DNA of 64,000 bases, taken from the NCBI GenBank assembly GCA_011800805.1, contig MPNW01000147.1, positions 171,872 through 235,871 of the forward strand, in the 5' to 3' direction. The position numbers and the translations under genes were made by a program. Below, piece after piece: positions 37,064-50,249 of the stretch (position 1 is its first letter; each line of letters begins with the position of its first letter). The notes beneath the pieces were generated by a model. That model worked only from the letters and a program-made list of their open reading frames with translations, was not told where the DNA came from and ran no database searches. This DNA is from Hirudo medicinalis. Lineage: Eukaryota; Annelida; Clitellata; Hirudinida; Hirudinidae.

Positions 37064-37837
37064 TGCCTTGGAAATGTTTTAAGCAGTAAATTGTCTCTGT
37101 CAATTTCTTCAATGTCTGTTGTTAATGTCATATCTGATATTTGCCTGTTTTTGAAGCATGTTAGAGCTTTCTGTTGCTGACCTGGTGAAAATGTATTTAT
37201 CATTTCGCTCTCTGCAGTTGAGCTGTGTCCTGTGATAAAGCATAAAAATCAAATTGTGTGTTTCCTTTTCTTGATTAGTCTGTTGACTTATTATGTCTGT
37301 TGCACTTCTTTGTAAGAATAATTAGTGTTTTAATTATCTTCAATTATACACATTTAACTCTGCTGAGTTAATCTATTGATAGTTAAATATGATTTGGTCT
37401 CCTCGATGAGGCTGCCTGCCAATGGTGCCACCTACTTTGTGGCCTGTTAGGCTTGCTTTGCCCAGAGATCAGTGCCAAGTGGAACCTCTGTTTGATTTTT
37501 TTGAGTAAACAATTTGTTGAAAGTGATCTTTTTTTTGTTGCTAAATATTAACATATTTCATGATCTTGAAACTTAAGAACTTGCAAATTAAAGAGACTAA
37601 ATGTCATGTTCTTGTTAGAAACTAATTCATATTTTTACAAAGAATTACCAGAAATAATCATGGGTTGATTGCAATTAAATATTTAAAATAAGCTTGGGGA
37701 GTTGGACAATTCACTTCTTGGCTGCAGATGATGATGGTTCGGAAGCTATTTGATCGTTATGGAGATTTTGTCTGTAAGAGTGTTATAAATACTGTGTAAA
37801 GTGTTGTAAATTTAGTTTCTAACAATTTCAAAATGGC
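37064..37837. other. Intergenic, shared 3' ends of RPS6KC1 and the CCDC28 homologue
   Basis: AT-rich with no exon seen. It contains the 3' UTRs of the two convergent genes. Confidence 0.4.
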
Positions 37838-38679
<842 letters not shown>

Positions 38680-39828
38680 TGTTTACTCTCTACTCGTGTT
38701 AGCAGAAAAATGTCTATATCCAAATAGCTTCTATGATACGATCATCCGCACAAACGCTTGTTTACTTAATAGACATTGAAACTCAAAAGTAAGCTTAAAA
38801 GTAAAGCTATAAACCATGTGTTTCAATAAATATTAAGCTAATTAATTTTGATGGATTTTTTAATGTTTTAATTTAAAAAATATTAAATTAAGCCGATAAA
38901 TAAAAAATATTAATTCTAAATTTTTAAAGCAATTTTGCAATTTGTTATCATTTTTGTTGGCCTGAACATGAGTTTTTACTTTAACGACATACTTTTTAAT
39001 AGAACATAAATTAATATAAAATTCACAGTTTTTATTATTTAAAAACAAGTTCACATTTAATCAAATATTGATCATTTCGAAACCGGGAATGAAACCTTCG
39101 AATTCATTGAATTTCGAGACATGAGTTCATTACGTGAGGATTTTTAGCATTGATGTACATTTTAAAATCTGCCTCTAAAATACTTTTCTTTGTCTATATG
39201 AAATGTGCTATTGATTGCAGTTTAAACTAAAATGTATTGCCGCCTTTTGAGCTCGATTTCCATCCTCGAAAATAGTGTTTGGAAGTATGTAGCAATCAAA
39301 CTCACGCCATTACAATATTTGTAATATTTTGGATCGAGAATGTTATTGAGACATTACTCAAATGTTGAAAGTATCAACATTATATTCATATGAGCCTTAA
39401 GAAAAACATTAACCTCCTTGATAGCCTTTGAGAAAAGTGGCTTTAGGCATTTTTTAATCTAATTTTTATTAACATACTGTATTAAAACAATATCGATTTT
39501 AGCAAGATCTTGCATGGTTATTCACTTTTATATCTTTTTGATCTTTTTGAACCAAAAAAATCAAATATACATTTTATATGTTATTTTAAAAATCATTATT
39601 TCATAGAATCTTATACTTTATTTAACAAGTCAGTGAAACCTTTAGTCTTGGCCAAACTTTATACTTTGGTTGCCCTACATATGTATAATTTTTATGTTTT
39701 ATTGTAACTAAAGATATGAAACTAAGCTCTGTATATGTTAATATATTTATATATAATATAAATATTCTTAAGTCTTGATTGTTTACTTAGATGAATTTTA
39801 AAATGATTTTAATATTTGTGATAACCAG
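38680..39828. other. Intergenic between divergent CCDC28 and HAUS4 genes
   Basis: It holds both 5' regions. HAUS4 must have at least one upstream exon here, since the first exon I can place starts mid-codon, but I could not identify it. Otherwise very AT-rich. Confidence 0.45.
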
Positions 39829-42464
39829 TGTCAAATCGCTTGGGTTTGGAATTGTCGGATGATGTCTTGTCAGCTAATCCTGGTTTTGCAAATTTGTTGA
39901 TGGCTCTTTCGGAACATATCGATTCAGATGGTGTTTCCAAAGATGTCAAAGAAAAGGCAGACAATGTGGTGGAGCCTATGTTTTGAGAACTTCGAATTAA
40001 TGTGGAATGTTAATAGTCATTTCTGTTGTTGGATCTTATAGAGCAAAGCGACCTTAATGAAACACAAGGAAGCTTATCTTAAAAAGCTCATCCTGTTTGA
40101 TGAGATCCAGTCCATTCTCATGGAAAGGAAATTCAACTCAGTAGCAAACGAGGTAGAACTTGATAAATTGTGAATTTAACATTTTAAAAGCTGATAACAT
40201 CAAGCATGGCTTTTAGTGTTGTTCTCATTAAGGAAACATTTTCTATTTTTATTTAGAGAATGCTTGTAAAATATCTTCAGGAAACATTATTTGACTTATG
40301 ATTTAAAAGCTTAATGGTTTAATGGCATTCCAGGCTTAAGTTTATTATAACATTTGTTTAAGTTTAGATTCCTTAAGGGACATGTTAGTTATAGACATTC
40401 TTGCAAGCCATGCAGAACCGAAAGCCTTAACCACTAGGCTACTGAAACCCTTGGTCACAAGTTGTTTATCAAAACATTTGTTTTAGTCGAGTGATTCCTT
40501 ATGGGACATGTTTGTCGACTCAAATTGCAAGGAACTGTTCTCCAATGATGGTGAAAATTTGAATTTGTTTGGACTAAGTGAGGACAATTTCACAAGGAAA
40601 TCGGAAAATAGAAAGGTTCTTATATTTTGTTGATAAATGAATAATATTCAGCATAATTTACTAATACTCATTCTAATAGACATTTTTTTATAATATTCAG
40701 AATCAATTATAAATCTGTTTTTTCTCTAAATTAATGGTTTATTATTGATAAACATGGTAACATTTTATTACTTATGCATAACTGCTTTTATTTTCTTAAC
40801 TGATAACATTCAAAGTGTTTATAGTTACTGATATATGTAGTTACTTATAATTGCAGTTAATATAATGTCATTTTCAGGTTCTTAGGTTCATTTTGTGTTG
40901 CATTCTTTATTCCTTGCCATTTTATGCAATCACATCAATTAATGTAATATTTGTACATTAAATTTATAAAGCACAGTAAGATCATAAATTCTGCTCCATT
41001 TAAAGCTGATGGAAAGCAACATTCAGATGGTTATTTCGAAGTTAGAATCGAACTTGAAAGACAAATGCGAGCAGATTTCCAATGTTTACAAACTGCAAGC
41101 AGATGGTAACTTTGATCAGCAGCTTTGAAATTCTGTGTTTTTTTTAGATTCATATTTTTGTTGGTTTATTTTGTATTATTTGTGTTAATCTCCAAGTTCA
41201 CAAATTATGCTTGCTTATGTGGAATTTGACTTTTGTTATTGTTTCTATTTACTAATCATTTATCAAGATTTATTTATTTGTGTTGCATTTTTTGAGCGCA
41301 AATGAAATGAATAAATATTTTCGAAAGAGTTTCAACTTGAAGCTTCAGCCAGCCTTCCATATCTTATTGAAAGAGATTTAAACGACTTAAAGAAGCTGAA
41401 GGTCCAACTAAAAGAGCAACAATCAAAACGACTGCTACTTTTTAATCAGTTTTATGATGTAAGTTCTTGTGGTGAAGCTTTCAATAAAATCTTTCACATT
41501 TTATTTAAAAGCAGTGTTGCTTCAATTTAGTTTCACAAATATCAGAGTTTAATTAAATGCTGACATTGTAATAATATATTGGTCACTATTTGTTTAAAAC
41601 TTACATTGATGTCGGTGCCTAACAAACCGTGATTTATGATGCTTGGGAGTTTTGTGGAGACCGGCAGATCAAGCATTGTTTAATTGATTCAATTCCGTAG
41701 TTGATGCCTAAAATGCCGATTTTGAGTTCGACATTAAGCCTGTGACTTTATTTGATGATTTTTTTGAAACACATCCTGTTTTTCAGTGCTTAACCAAGTC
41801 TGCACGACTGCTGACCGACATCATGAAGATACATCGACTCCAAAAGATACCTGACAACAACACGACCACTGTTCAGTGGCTCGTGTCCCGTTGTGATGCC
41901 CTTTGTACAAAAATCAGGTGACATTCTTGGCAATATGTCGATCATAAAGCAATCGACTACAATTAGCATGTTTTAGGATGATGGAGCTTCAGCTTTTGCA
42001 TGAAACCTACAATAAGGATGCTCTGAAGGCTCTTTCTGTTATCAGGTTTGTTGATTTTATTTTTCAATTAAATACCTTCCAATTTCATAATTTCTATTGT
42101 TTAGCATTACCTGAATTCAAGGTAATGGCCAACTTTGATTTGCCAGATGGAAATTAATTCTTGGAATTGCTGGATGCATTCTCTGTTAAAAAGCTTTTCA
42201 AACCTAAATTTTTGAGTAACTCCTAACTTTGGACTGTTTCATCACATGTTAAGCAAATTCAAATTTAAAATGGCATCTCAAAATCCATTTAGGAAAGAAT
42301 TAAGTCAATGCAAGGGAGAAACTGACAAAGAGTTGAAGCAAGTGACTGCCCTTCTCAACTCTTATGCATCCCTTGGTGATGAGTTTCAAGCTGTTGTCAA
42401 GGAATTTACCAAAGTCAAAGAGGAAATTGACAATAGGAAATGGGCTCTTGGCCAACTGGATTGA
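39829..42464 (+). CDS. HAUS4: HAUS augmin-like complex subunit 4 (first exon not found)
   Basis: Eight exons: 39829-39965, 40042-40152, 40487-40615, 41006-41105, 41328-41458, 41787-41917, 41977-42045, 42293-42464. They are phase-consistent and give 325 residues from the first complete codon (human HAUS4 is 363). Matches are SANPGFANLLMALSEHID near the N-terminus and, strongest, the C-terminus LLNSYASLGDEFQAVVKEFT ... NRKWALGQLD, against the vertebrate LNSYEVLGEEFDRLVKEYT...NKRWAL. The rest is predicted coiled coil, with charged heptads in exons 4-8. The augmin complex loads gamma-tubulin onto spindle microtubules to make branches. The first listed exon begins TG-TCA, so either one base comes from an earlier coding exon or the start ATG itself is split by an intron (A|TG). 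A stop lies just upstream in the unspliced frame, so an upstream exon is required. Confidence 0.85.
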
Positions 42465-44225
42465 AACATATAAATTCAAATCGACTTTTTCTAAATGTTG
42501 TTCATGTTAAGTGAAATTTGTTATTCACTGCTTTGTCTCGTTCTCGAGGTCTTCTGACGAACTTGATTCTGTTTAGAGCCTTGATCGTGGTCTGTTAATA
42601 GAAACTTTGAACTCCCGAGCAGTGGCAGGTGTTTTTGCAGCCTACGTGCGTTTACCTTCCTGTGCCTCGATTTGAAACGCATAAGACACGCTTCCGCGGG
42701 GAATTAATTTAGTTCCAGAAAATGAAATTTAAATTTAAAAAAATAAACAAATCATTGTCAGTGCGCGTCTTCTGGAATTTTGTGTCGATTGCCGTGTAAC
42801 CTTCGAATCTCAAAAGTGCGTCACGCATCGAACCAAACGTCTGCGAGTCTCGCCGCCTCTTAATGGCGAACACCTGCCTTTGGTGGCCGATTTTTTTTTA
42901 ATGTAAAAATTTTAGATCCGACAATACGAGGCAATTTTTACGAATAAATTTTGGAGAAAAATAATATTTGAAAATTATGATTTTTATTTCATTTGAGCTG
43001 AGTTCAACCTTGCTCCGATGAGGCTCCGGTGACGGTTATTTCGAAAGTACATCGCGTAACTGTACTTTCTCAGTACGACTGCTGTTCAATAATAGCTGGC
43101 ACTCCAAGGAAGTCATGCCTCCTCGCGATAGGAGCACACGACAGCACGCGCCAGAAATCTATCGTTTGGTACTGCCAGACAATGTCACCATCTTCACTCG
43201 ACGCGTGATTGGTGAAGTGCCACTTGAACCCAATGGTTGAAAGGAGGCACCTGTTTCATTAGGTTATTGTTAAAGATGAGTTTGTTAGTGGTTTTTATGA
43301 GGCAAACATTTCGGTGCGAAAAGATTTGCGAAGATGACTAGTTTTAGAGATATGGGAGAAGCTATTATTAACCCGTTGTAGTTAGTCTGCTATCATTGTT
43401 ATTAATTATTATTATTGATCTTTTGCTTGTTTTCGTAATCGACCGAGCATTGGACTTAATCATCCCTGTTATTATCGTTTAAAGATAGAAAGTTTAAACA
43501 AATATTTCCTCTCTGCGGAGAGCATTACATATTATCTAAAATTATCTCAAATCACTCAAAGGCCACTCCAGCAGAAAAGGAGGAGCAACTGACAAGAATA
43601 AATGATCAATTTCGAATTATATTGAACTTTAACTTGAGAGCAAACACCGATTTATGAGCAGAGTGGTCGCGTGCCTAATTCATAAAAATACCTCCATAAT
43701 AAAAGTCCTCCATTGTGATTCTCGTCTGACAGAAGCTTCAACAACGACAACGACAACGCATTCACCAGCCAGAAATTCGACCGAACTTTTACTGCCACAA
43801 TTCGAAGAATTACAAATAGTAATTTCTAAAAGGTTGAAACGATATTTAAAATAAGCAGTAGCCATTAAATAAGCAGAAAAATGCAAACACGTAAATAGTA
43901 TGTTTGTTAGCAATCATTATCGGCCACCACAAAATTGTTTTTCAATTGCAGTGATTCATCAGCAGATGCTAACAAAAACTTATAACATTGCCTGGAGACA
44001 TAAACATTACAAAGTTATAAACATGTCGAAATGATTTTCAGTTGGTTGCAATTGTTTCGTCGGCTTCCCGCTGATCCACGTGTCGCCTGCTCTACCCTGA
44101 CGTTCTCTAACTATCTGTCAGTTACCTTCACATGTTGAGACCTTGATAGATCTTCGAAGTGGTATCAAAATAAATATGACAATAAATATGACTAAATGAT
44201 CGTTATATAATTAAAATTATAATAA

Positions 44226-44237
44226 TCATTATATTAN

Positions 44238-44320
<83 letters not shown>

Positions 44321-44362
44321 ATCATCATCATCATCACCATTATTATTACTGTTGTTATTATT
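44226..44362. repeat. (ATT)n microsatellite with an N
   Basis: About 27 near-perfect TTA units from 44238, then ATC and ATT variants. The N at 44237 marks an unresolved base at the start of the array. Confidence 0.85.
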
Positions 44363-44839
44363 ATTAATATGGAATTGTCATGGCATTCCTCTCGGCCTCT
44401 CAGTCGGTGAAGGATGCATCCTGAGTACTCAATGAGCTGCCATGATCATCCTTTCAGTTTCTCCTTTGAGCCCAGTGCTTCTTAAACAAGCACAACTTGT
44501 TTCTTTAACAACAAAAGGTTTTTCAAGGCTGAAAATAATAATAATTGTAATATTAATAACAATAATAATGAAAACAATAACATTATTAATAATATTAATA
44601 TAACATTAACAATAATAATAGTTAATAATTAATAATAATAATTATTATTATTAGTTTATTATTATTATATAAACATAATTAATTAAAATAACAGTCAATG
44701 GTTTGGCTGCGTGCGACAGACGTGAATCACAATCGACTTCTTGAGCAAGGAAAGTTCCTCGTGTTCACACGAAGATTCGAACATACGAACTTAAGATTGG
44801 CACGACCCAGTTGTGATCAGTCTACCTCCAAAATTTACT

Positions 44840-44990
44840 AATTATTGTTGTTATTATTATTATTGATGTTGATGATGATCATCATCATTATCATTGTTAT
44901 TATTATTATTATTATTATTATTAATATTATTATTTTTATTATTGTTGTTGTTATTATTATTATTGAAGTTGTTGTTGTTGGTAGTGGCAT
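44840..44990. repeat. Compound trinucleotide repeat (ATT, GTT, ATC)
   Basis: Mixed TTA/TTG/ATC runs. The long isoleucine- or asparagine-rich frames across it are artefacts of the repeat. Confidence 0.8.
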
Positions 44991-46341
44991 TATTATTTCA
45001 TACGAATTGTATGAGGCTCTCTTCTTTCTCACGTTACTTCAAGGTTTAGTCGATCTGCTTGAACGAATTAAGCAAATTAAGATTGAGGAAAGAAGAGACG
45101 ATGATGATAATATTTACAACGATATAATTATAATAATTAATTATAATTAATTTATCAATAAGCGCTAATGGGGTTATATTAGATGTAGTGAATTTAGTGG
45201 GCTCGCTACCATAATTATTACTATTGTTGTTGATGTTGTTATTGTTTTAGATGTTGTTATTGTTGTTATTGTTGTCGATAAACCTGACGTCAGCGTGCAC
45301 CGAATATGATGGCATCAGAGTTTGCGGCTGTTCCATTGTTCCAATCGTGTCAATGACGTGTCATGACGTCATGTAAAAATTCGTTGCGAGGTACCGTTAT
45401 TTTCGTGATCATGCTTAATTCGTACTCATTAATATTATCCTAACCAATTATTGTTAATTACGTAACTAATTATTCACGCTTAACCGTATTAATTGTTCAA
45501 CTTGAATTGCTTCATCAGATTCATATAATGAGTTCATTGATAAATTATATCCTACCGTGCTACCGCGTGAAGTCTGGCAGTTTAAATAAATAAAGTTTGA
45601 TTAATAATAATAATAATAACAACAATAACAATGATATTACATAATAACAATATTACTAATTACAACATCATTTATTATTACCATTAATACTATTACTAGT
45701 CAGTCATATGACACGGCAGTTTGTCTGTATCCACATACGTTGTAATTTCATTAGATTTTTAGGCATGCTTTTGCTAGGATTTGAATAATTTATTCATCAT
45801 TAGTTCCAACGATCTGAGTTTCAGGATGGAAAATAAAATTATAAATGAACGATAATATCTTACGTTGCTACACAAAAATTATCATCCGATCGAAAGTATT
45901 TTACGTGTAACATGATGATGCTTATTATCACAACAAGCCATAACATATTAAGTTAACATATTAAATGCAAGCTTATATATTACTTTTGTTTATTATTTAC
46001 AAATATTACTTTCACTTGGCGAGCAGGTTAGCTCACTGAGTTGCTTTCCTGCAAGAGGCGGTAATGGCAACAATCGTATCCTGTCGTGTTCGCAAATAGG
46101 CGGTGCAGCACAGGGAGCTCCCTTGGATAACTCCTGGCGATTGCAGTGCCTTCGCAGCTGATTCTGATATTCTGATATGTATGACATTCAAAAGATCGGC
46201 AAGATACAAATATGAAATAAATGCTCTAAAATTCAGGATCTTCAGAGCAATGTCTTTAGAACATAAGCTTTGTTCTACAATAACTGTAATAACAACAACA
46301 ATAACAATGTGTCAACAAGGTTTAGGAGAGCAACAAGGTCA

Positions 46342-46433
46342 ACATTTGAAAAAATGATTGATTTTATTATATTTGTTCGGGAATGTTAATTAAATAGTGG
46401 CAATTATATATTATTATATCATCATCATCATCA

Positions 46434-46482
<49 letters not shown>

Positions 46483-46561
46483 NGATTGATTTTATTATAT
46501 TTGTTCGGGAATGTTAATTAAATAGTGGCAATTATATATTATTATATCATCATCATCATCA

Positions 46562-46610
<49 letters not shown>

Positions 46611-46615
46611 TATCG

Positions 46616-46648
<33 letters not shown>

Positions 46649-46655
46649 ATATAAT
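46342..46655. repeat. Duplicated (ATC)n/(GTC)n microsatellite joined across an N
   Basis: A unit of unique sequence (GATTGATTTTATTATATTTG... to the start of the ATC repeat) occurs at about 46345-46420 and again from 46484, each followed by ATC then CGTCAT repeats. A single N at 46483 separates the copies. This looks like two overlapping contig ends placed side by side. Confidence 0.8.
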
Positions 46656-47767
46656 TATCAACACCTTCGCCGTCACCACTGCTACCACTTCTTTATATTG
46701 TCGAGACTCCACAGCAAAGCAATCGAGCCTTGAAGATTTTTTTTCTTGACAATCGCTCAAAGGACGAAGCAGATGTCTTGAACCAGGGTTACTCGATTGC
46801 ATAAATTGAACAAAGTGAGAGGATAGATAGACCTAAAAGAGAGAGAGAGAGAGGAAGACCAAAAAGAAAATATGACGACCGCCGAAGGAAGGAGTTGAGT
46901 TATTGAACTGAAAATCTCCGAAGCACAGCAGCGGTCCGTGGACAAGAAGGGCCGAAGACTTTCACACATTCGATTTGAAGATAATGCGAACCACTTCAGT
47001 TGCTTCTTTCGCTGATGAATACGATTCACGCAACACCAGCCGAGATCTGCCAGTATTTGTCAGATACGACATTAAATAATGGTGTTGTTTTTATTATTTT
47101 TTATGCCATCTGTATTACTATTGTTGCAACTATCAGCTACTTGTGTCACTATCGTAACCGGGTAAACAGCCTTCAGATGTTTTGGGAGTGAAATGACGCG
47201 TCCTTCAAAACTCAGAGCTTGACCCGCCCAGATTCCAAGGTCAGGCTTGATTGGTAGAGCAAATATTTATTCATCAATCCATGATGACGAAATGAAGTAC
47301 AACAAGAGGTCAGACAGTGCTTCAGCGGAGCGGTTGCTAAAGTGATTGAATGTCTGATTGATTGAGGTTGATAAAGTGTTTGAATATCTGATTGATGAAT
47401 TGGTTGATAAACGTGGATCACGATTTTCTACGCACACTTTCTTAGACATTTCCAGGAAATAAATGGGTTCCATGGTTGATATTAGTTAATATTATTATTA
47501 TTTCTATCTTAATCGACTATTACATTACATGCCAATAAACTTAAAAGCCTTTTATGTCCAGCTAAAAGCAAACATCCTTGGAAATATTCCTAAAAATTGA
47601 TCCTAAATTGAATGTATTTTAAAAAATAATGTAATTATAACTTGTAAATAATTTAAATATATAGCGGTTTACGAATGAAAAAGTGTAAACCAATGTTGGT
47701 GAATTGCATAATTACGTGAAATGTAGATCCAAAATCAATCCTCCATTACTAATTAATTTATTATTAA

Positions 47768-47875
47768 TGTTATTATTGTCATCATCATCACTATCACTTT
47801 ACTATTATAATTATTATTATTATTATTGTTGTTGTTGTTGATGTTGTTGTTATTGTTATCATTATTATTATTAAT
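47768..47875. repeat. Trinucleotide repeat tract
   Basis: ATC, ATT and GTT runs about 100-200 bases upstream of the Sox TATA box. Confidence 0.75.
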
Positions 47876-47982
47876 CATTAGACTTGAACACATGCGTTTG
47901 CTTAGCACGATATCGTCTGAGAGCTGATCGCGTGCCACCGAAGCAGTCAGTCAAATAATAGCGAAACCAACCGCCTCCACTC

Positions 47983-47989
47983 TATAAAA
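47983..47989 (+). promoter_or_regulatory. TATA box of the Sox gene
   Basis: TATAAAA, 89 bases upstream of the first ATG, in a short GC-richer patch. Transcription would be expected to begin around 48010-48020. This is inferred from sequence only. Confidence 0.6.
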
Positions 47990-48071
47990 GTTCTTCTACG
48001 CGACAGTTAGCGATCATTTGCGAGTACTCATTTTTGAAACTGGGAACCAAAACGGGCTTGAACACCTGGCA

Positions 48072-50018
48072 ATGTTATGTTCTTTGGAGTCATCGCAGGG
48101 TGGACGGTGGACCTCTCAACGGAACACTCCCATCTTCGGATCTCAGCGGGTTCAGCTCAATTCAAAAACCCCATATTCTGACGCCCTAAAGTTCATGGGA
48201 GCGAAAAAAGAAGCTTTTGTGTATCACAACGGACACGTCAAACGCCCTATGAACGCCTTCATGGTGAGAAGTTGTACTTTTCCTTCAATTTGCTATATTT
48301 TTGTCATGTGAATGCTTGAAATCCGATGAATAGGTTATAATGAATAACGTGTTGTGTAATAATGCATTATATCTACATCTATATAATATAGTATGATATC
48401 TGTAATTAATAGTATTCTTGCTATTATAATAATAATACTTTGAAAATTATCGCAAACACATACTTAACCTGGTGCGTAATCATAAATCAAAAGTTTGGCA
48501 GAGCTCGGTTTGAAGATTTATATCAAGCGATGATTATAGTCTTGAATCTAAAAATCCAAGAGATGCGTAAAACCAACAAATAAATAAATAAACTGTATCA
48601 GGTGTGGTCTCAGATGGAGCGCCAAATAATTCAGAACGAGATTCTGACCTCTTCTCCCGACAACCCAAGAGTTATCCATAATTCAGAGATAAGCTGCCAA
48701 CTTGGAAAACTCTGGGCGAGACTGACCGAAGAAGAAAGGAGGCCTTATGTGGAGGAAGCTGAGAGGATGCGTATTCTCCACCTGAAGCAATTTCCATCTT
48801 ATAAATACAGGCCGAGGAAGAGGTGAGAGCGATTTGAACATCTTGTATTCGTGTGTTGTGCTGCATGTTATTGATTTTCTCACTGACAAACATAGACTGG
48901 CATTACAAATACATTATTAACTTATAATAAATAGGAGTCGCCAAGAAGAGGTTGATACAGATGACGACGTCGTCCAACCGAAATCCAAACCAAGACAAGG
49001 CACGATGCTTCAAGCGAAAGACTTAAAAAGATCGGCGCATGAACGAACGAGACAGAATTGTCCGGGGCATGCTGAGAAATGTCATGACTTCGAGACGAGG
49101 TCATCTTCTACGTGCGGAATAGTGAAGAACATGAAGGAGTTCAAGGAAAAGGATGGCATCCATGAACCGCCTTGCAATTCTCAATCTGGTTCGGCAAAAA
49201 AGAGGGGTAGGAAGGTATTCAGTGCGGTTCTGAGCAGCACTGGGGCACTGTCCAAGTTGAAAGTTTTTGAAATCATCAGGCAGAATTGTTCGAATCTCGA
49301 AAAGTGCAGAAATCGTTCCCAGGAAGTAAGCGACGAGGACGCCTTGGTAGACGAATTGCCAACGAGGGGACGACTCACGCTCAAGATCAGAATCAATGAG
49401 AAACAGGAAACAGCCACTCATGCTGCCTCCGCATCGGACCTTCAGGGACTCGTCGATTCTCCCACTTTGCCAGACGACAGAGTGTTTGGATTTTCCCCCT
49501 CAAAACCTGTCGGAACGGACTCCTTCTTGTATTGTGGCAACCAAGAGGCCTTCTTTCCGAACGAGGGCAGCTTGATCGGAGTCAACGATGCTTTGCCAAA
49601 AGAATCATTGGAACATTTTAACCTCAACACAGTAGAAAATACTTTTGATGCAAAATCAGATCACCTAACAGACATATTCAGCACAGCTCTCATGCCTGAC
49701 TACCAGCCTGTGGAGAACTCAAATGAGTACATCCGTGACCACTGCTATCCAGTATGCGACAGTTTACCAACAACGAGCAACACAAACAACAGCGGCAAGC
49801 CTTACAAGGGCTCCCTTTCAGAAGACCTGGAAGCTATTGAGTTTCCGACCTGGTGGAAAAACGAGCTTTCTGAAGTTGATGTTAATCATCTGCTGCAAGA
49901 TGTCCAGGATTTTGACGACTTTCCGATCATTTCTTTTGAAGATCATCATCAGGATCCCTTCTTGAGTTTCATTCCATTCGATAGTTTTCAAATCTACGAT
50001 ATGTTGGAGAGCTACTGA
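48072..50018 (+). CDS. Sox-family HMG-box transcription factor, divergent
   Basis: Three exons: 48072-48263, 48602-48822, 48935-50018. Phases close to 498 residues. The HMG box (about residues 54-137) reads GHVKRPMNAFM, intron, VWSQMERQ ... HNSEISCQLGKLWARLTEEE, RRPYVEEAERMRILHLKQFP, SYKYRPRKR. These are clear Sox signatures (RPMNAFMVW). Between VWSQMER and HNSEIS there are about eight extra residues (IIQNEILTSSPDNPRVI) compared with standard Sox boxes. Subgroup is unclear: the intron after MNAFM recalls SoxE genes, RPYVEEAER fits E/F, and YKYRPRK fits B/C. The C-terminal 50 residues are acidic and aromatic (DVQDFDDFPIISFEDH), a plausible activation domain. The ATG at 48072 is the first in frame after the TATA box; the frame is open further upstream but without an ATG. 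Confidence 0.85.
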
Positions 50019-50249
50019 CAAAAGTTAATCTCTGATCGTGACAGTGCTACCAACAATTCTAATTGTAAATTCCTTTTGATTTTTATAAAGTTGGCAGCAT
50101 TTCTATTTCTGTTTTTACTTAAAATTTAGCAGTCTTCACTATTGTAATTTGCATGTCATTTGTAGATATTTTTAAAACAAAATTGTAATTCATTCACTTA
50201 TATTTTTTTATTTTTCTAATAAATTCTCAAGAAAAAGGAGTTATTTTTG
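50019..50249. terminator. Interlocked poly(A) signals of Sox and IGHMBP2
   Basis: A plus-strand AATAAA at 50218-50223 serves Sox. A minus-strand AATAAA (plus TTTATT at 50207-50212) serves IGHMBP2, 38 bases past its stop codon. Cleavage downstream of each would make the two 3' UTRs overlap. Confidence 0.5.

Larger units (their letters stand above)
42465..48000. other. Repeat-rich intergenic island upstream of the Sox gene
   Basis: No supported exon. It contains GC-richer non-coding patches at 42640-42900 and 43000-43330, long trinucleotide repeats, and two single-N positions. A short inverted repeat GAAAGTAC/GTACTTTC lies at about 43045-43072. Open frames here are mostly translated microsatellites. 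Long-range regulatory elements for the Sox gene could lie here, but none is identified. Confidence 0.5.

Noticed and set aside
37700..37770. Alternative last exon for the CCDC28 gene ending SSSAAKK
   Set aside because: Its phase does not fit the preceding donor. The eight-codon exon at 37864-37838 fits both phase and the family sequence.
44838..45150. Isoleucine- or asparagine-rich open frames
   Set aside because: They are translations of the trinucleotide repeat at 44840-44990, with no other support.
46525..46802. Open frames with MTMTMT or VIVIVI repeats
   Set aside because: They are the ATC/GTC microsatellite read in two directions.
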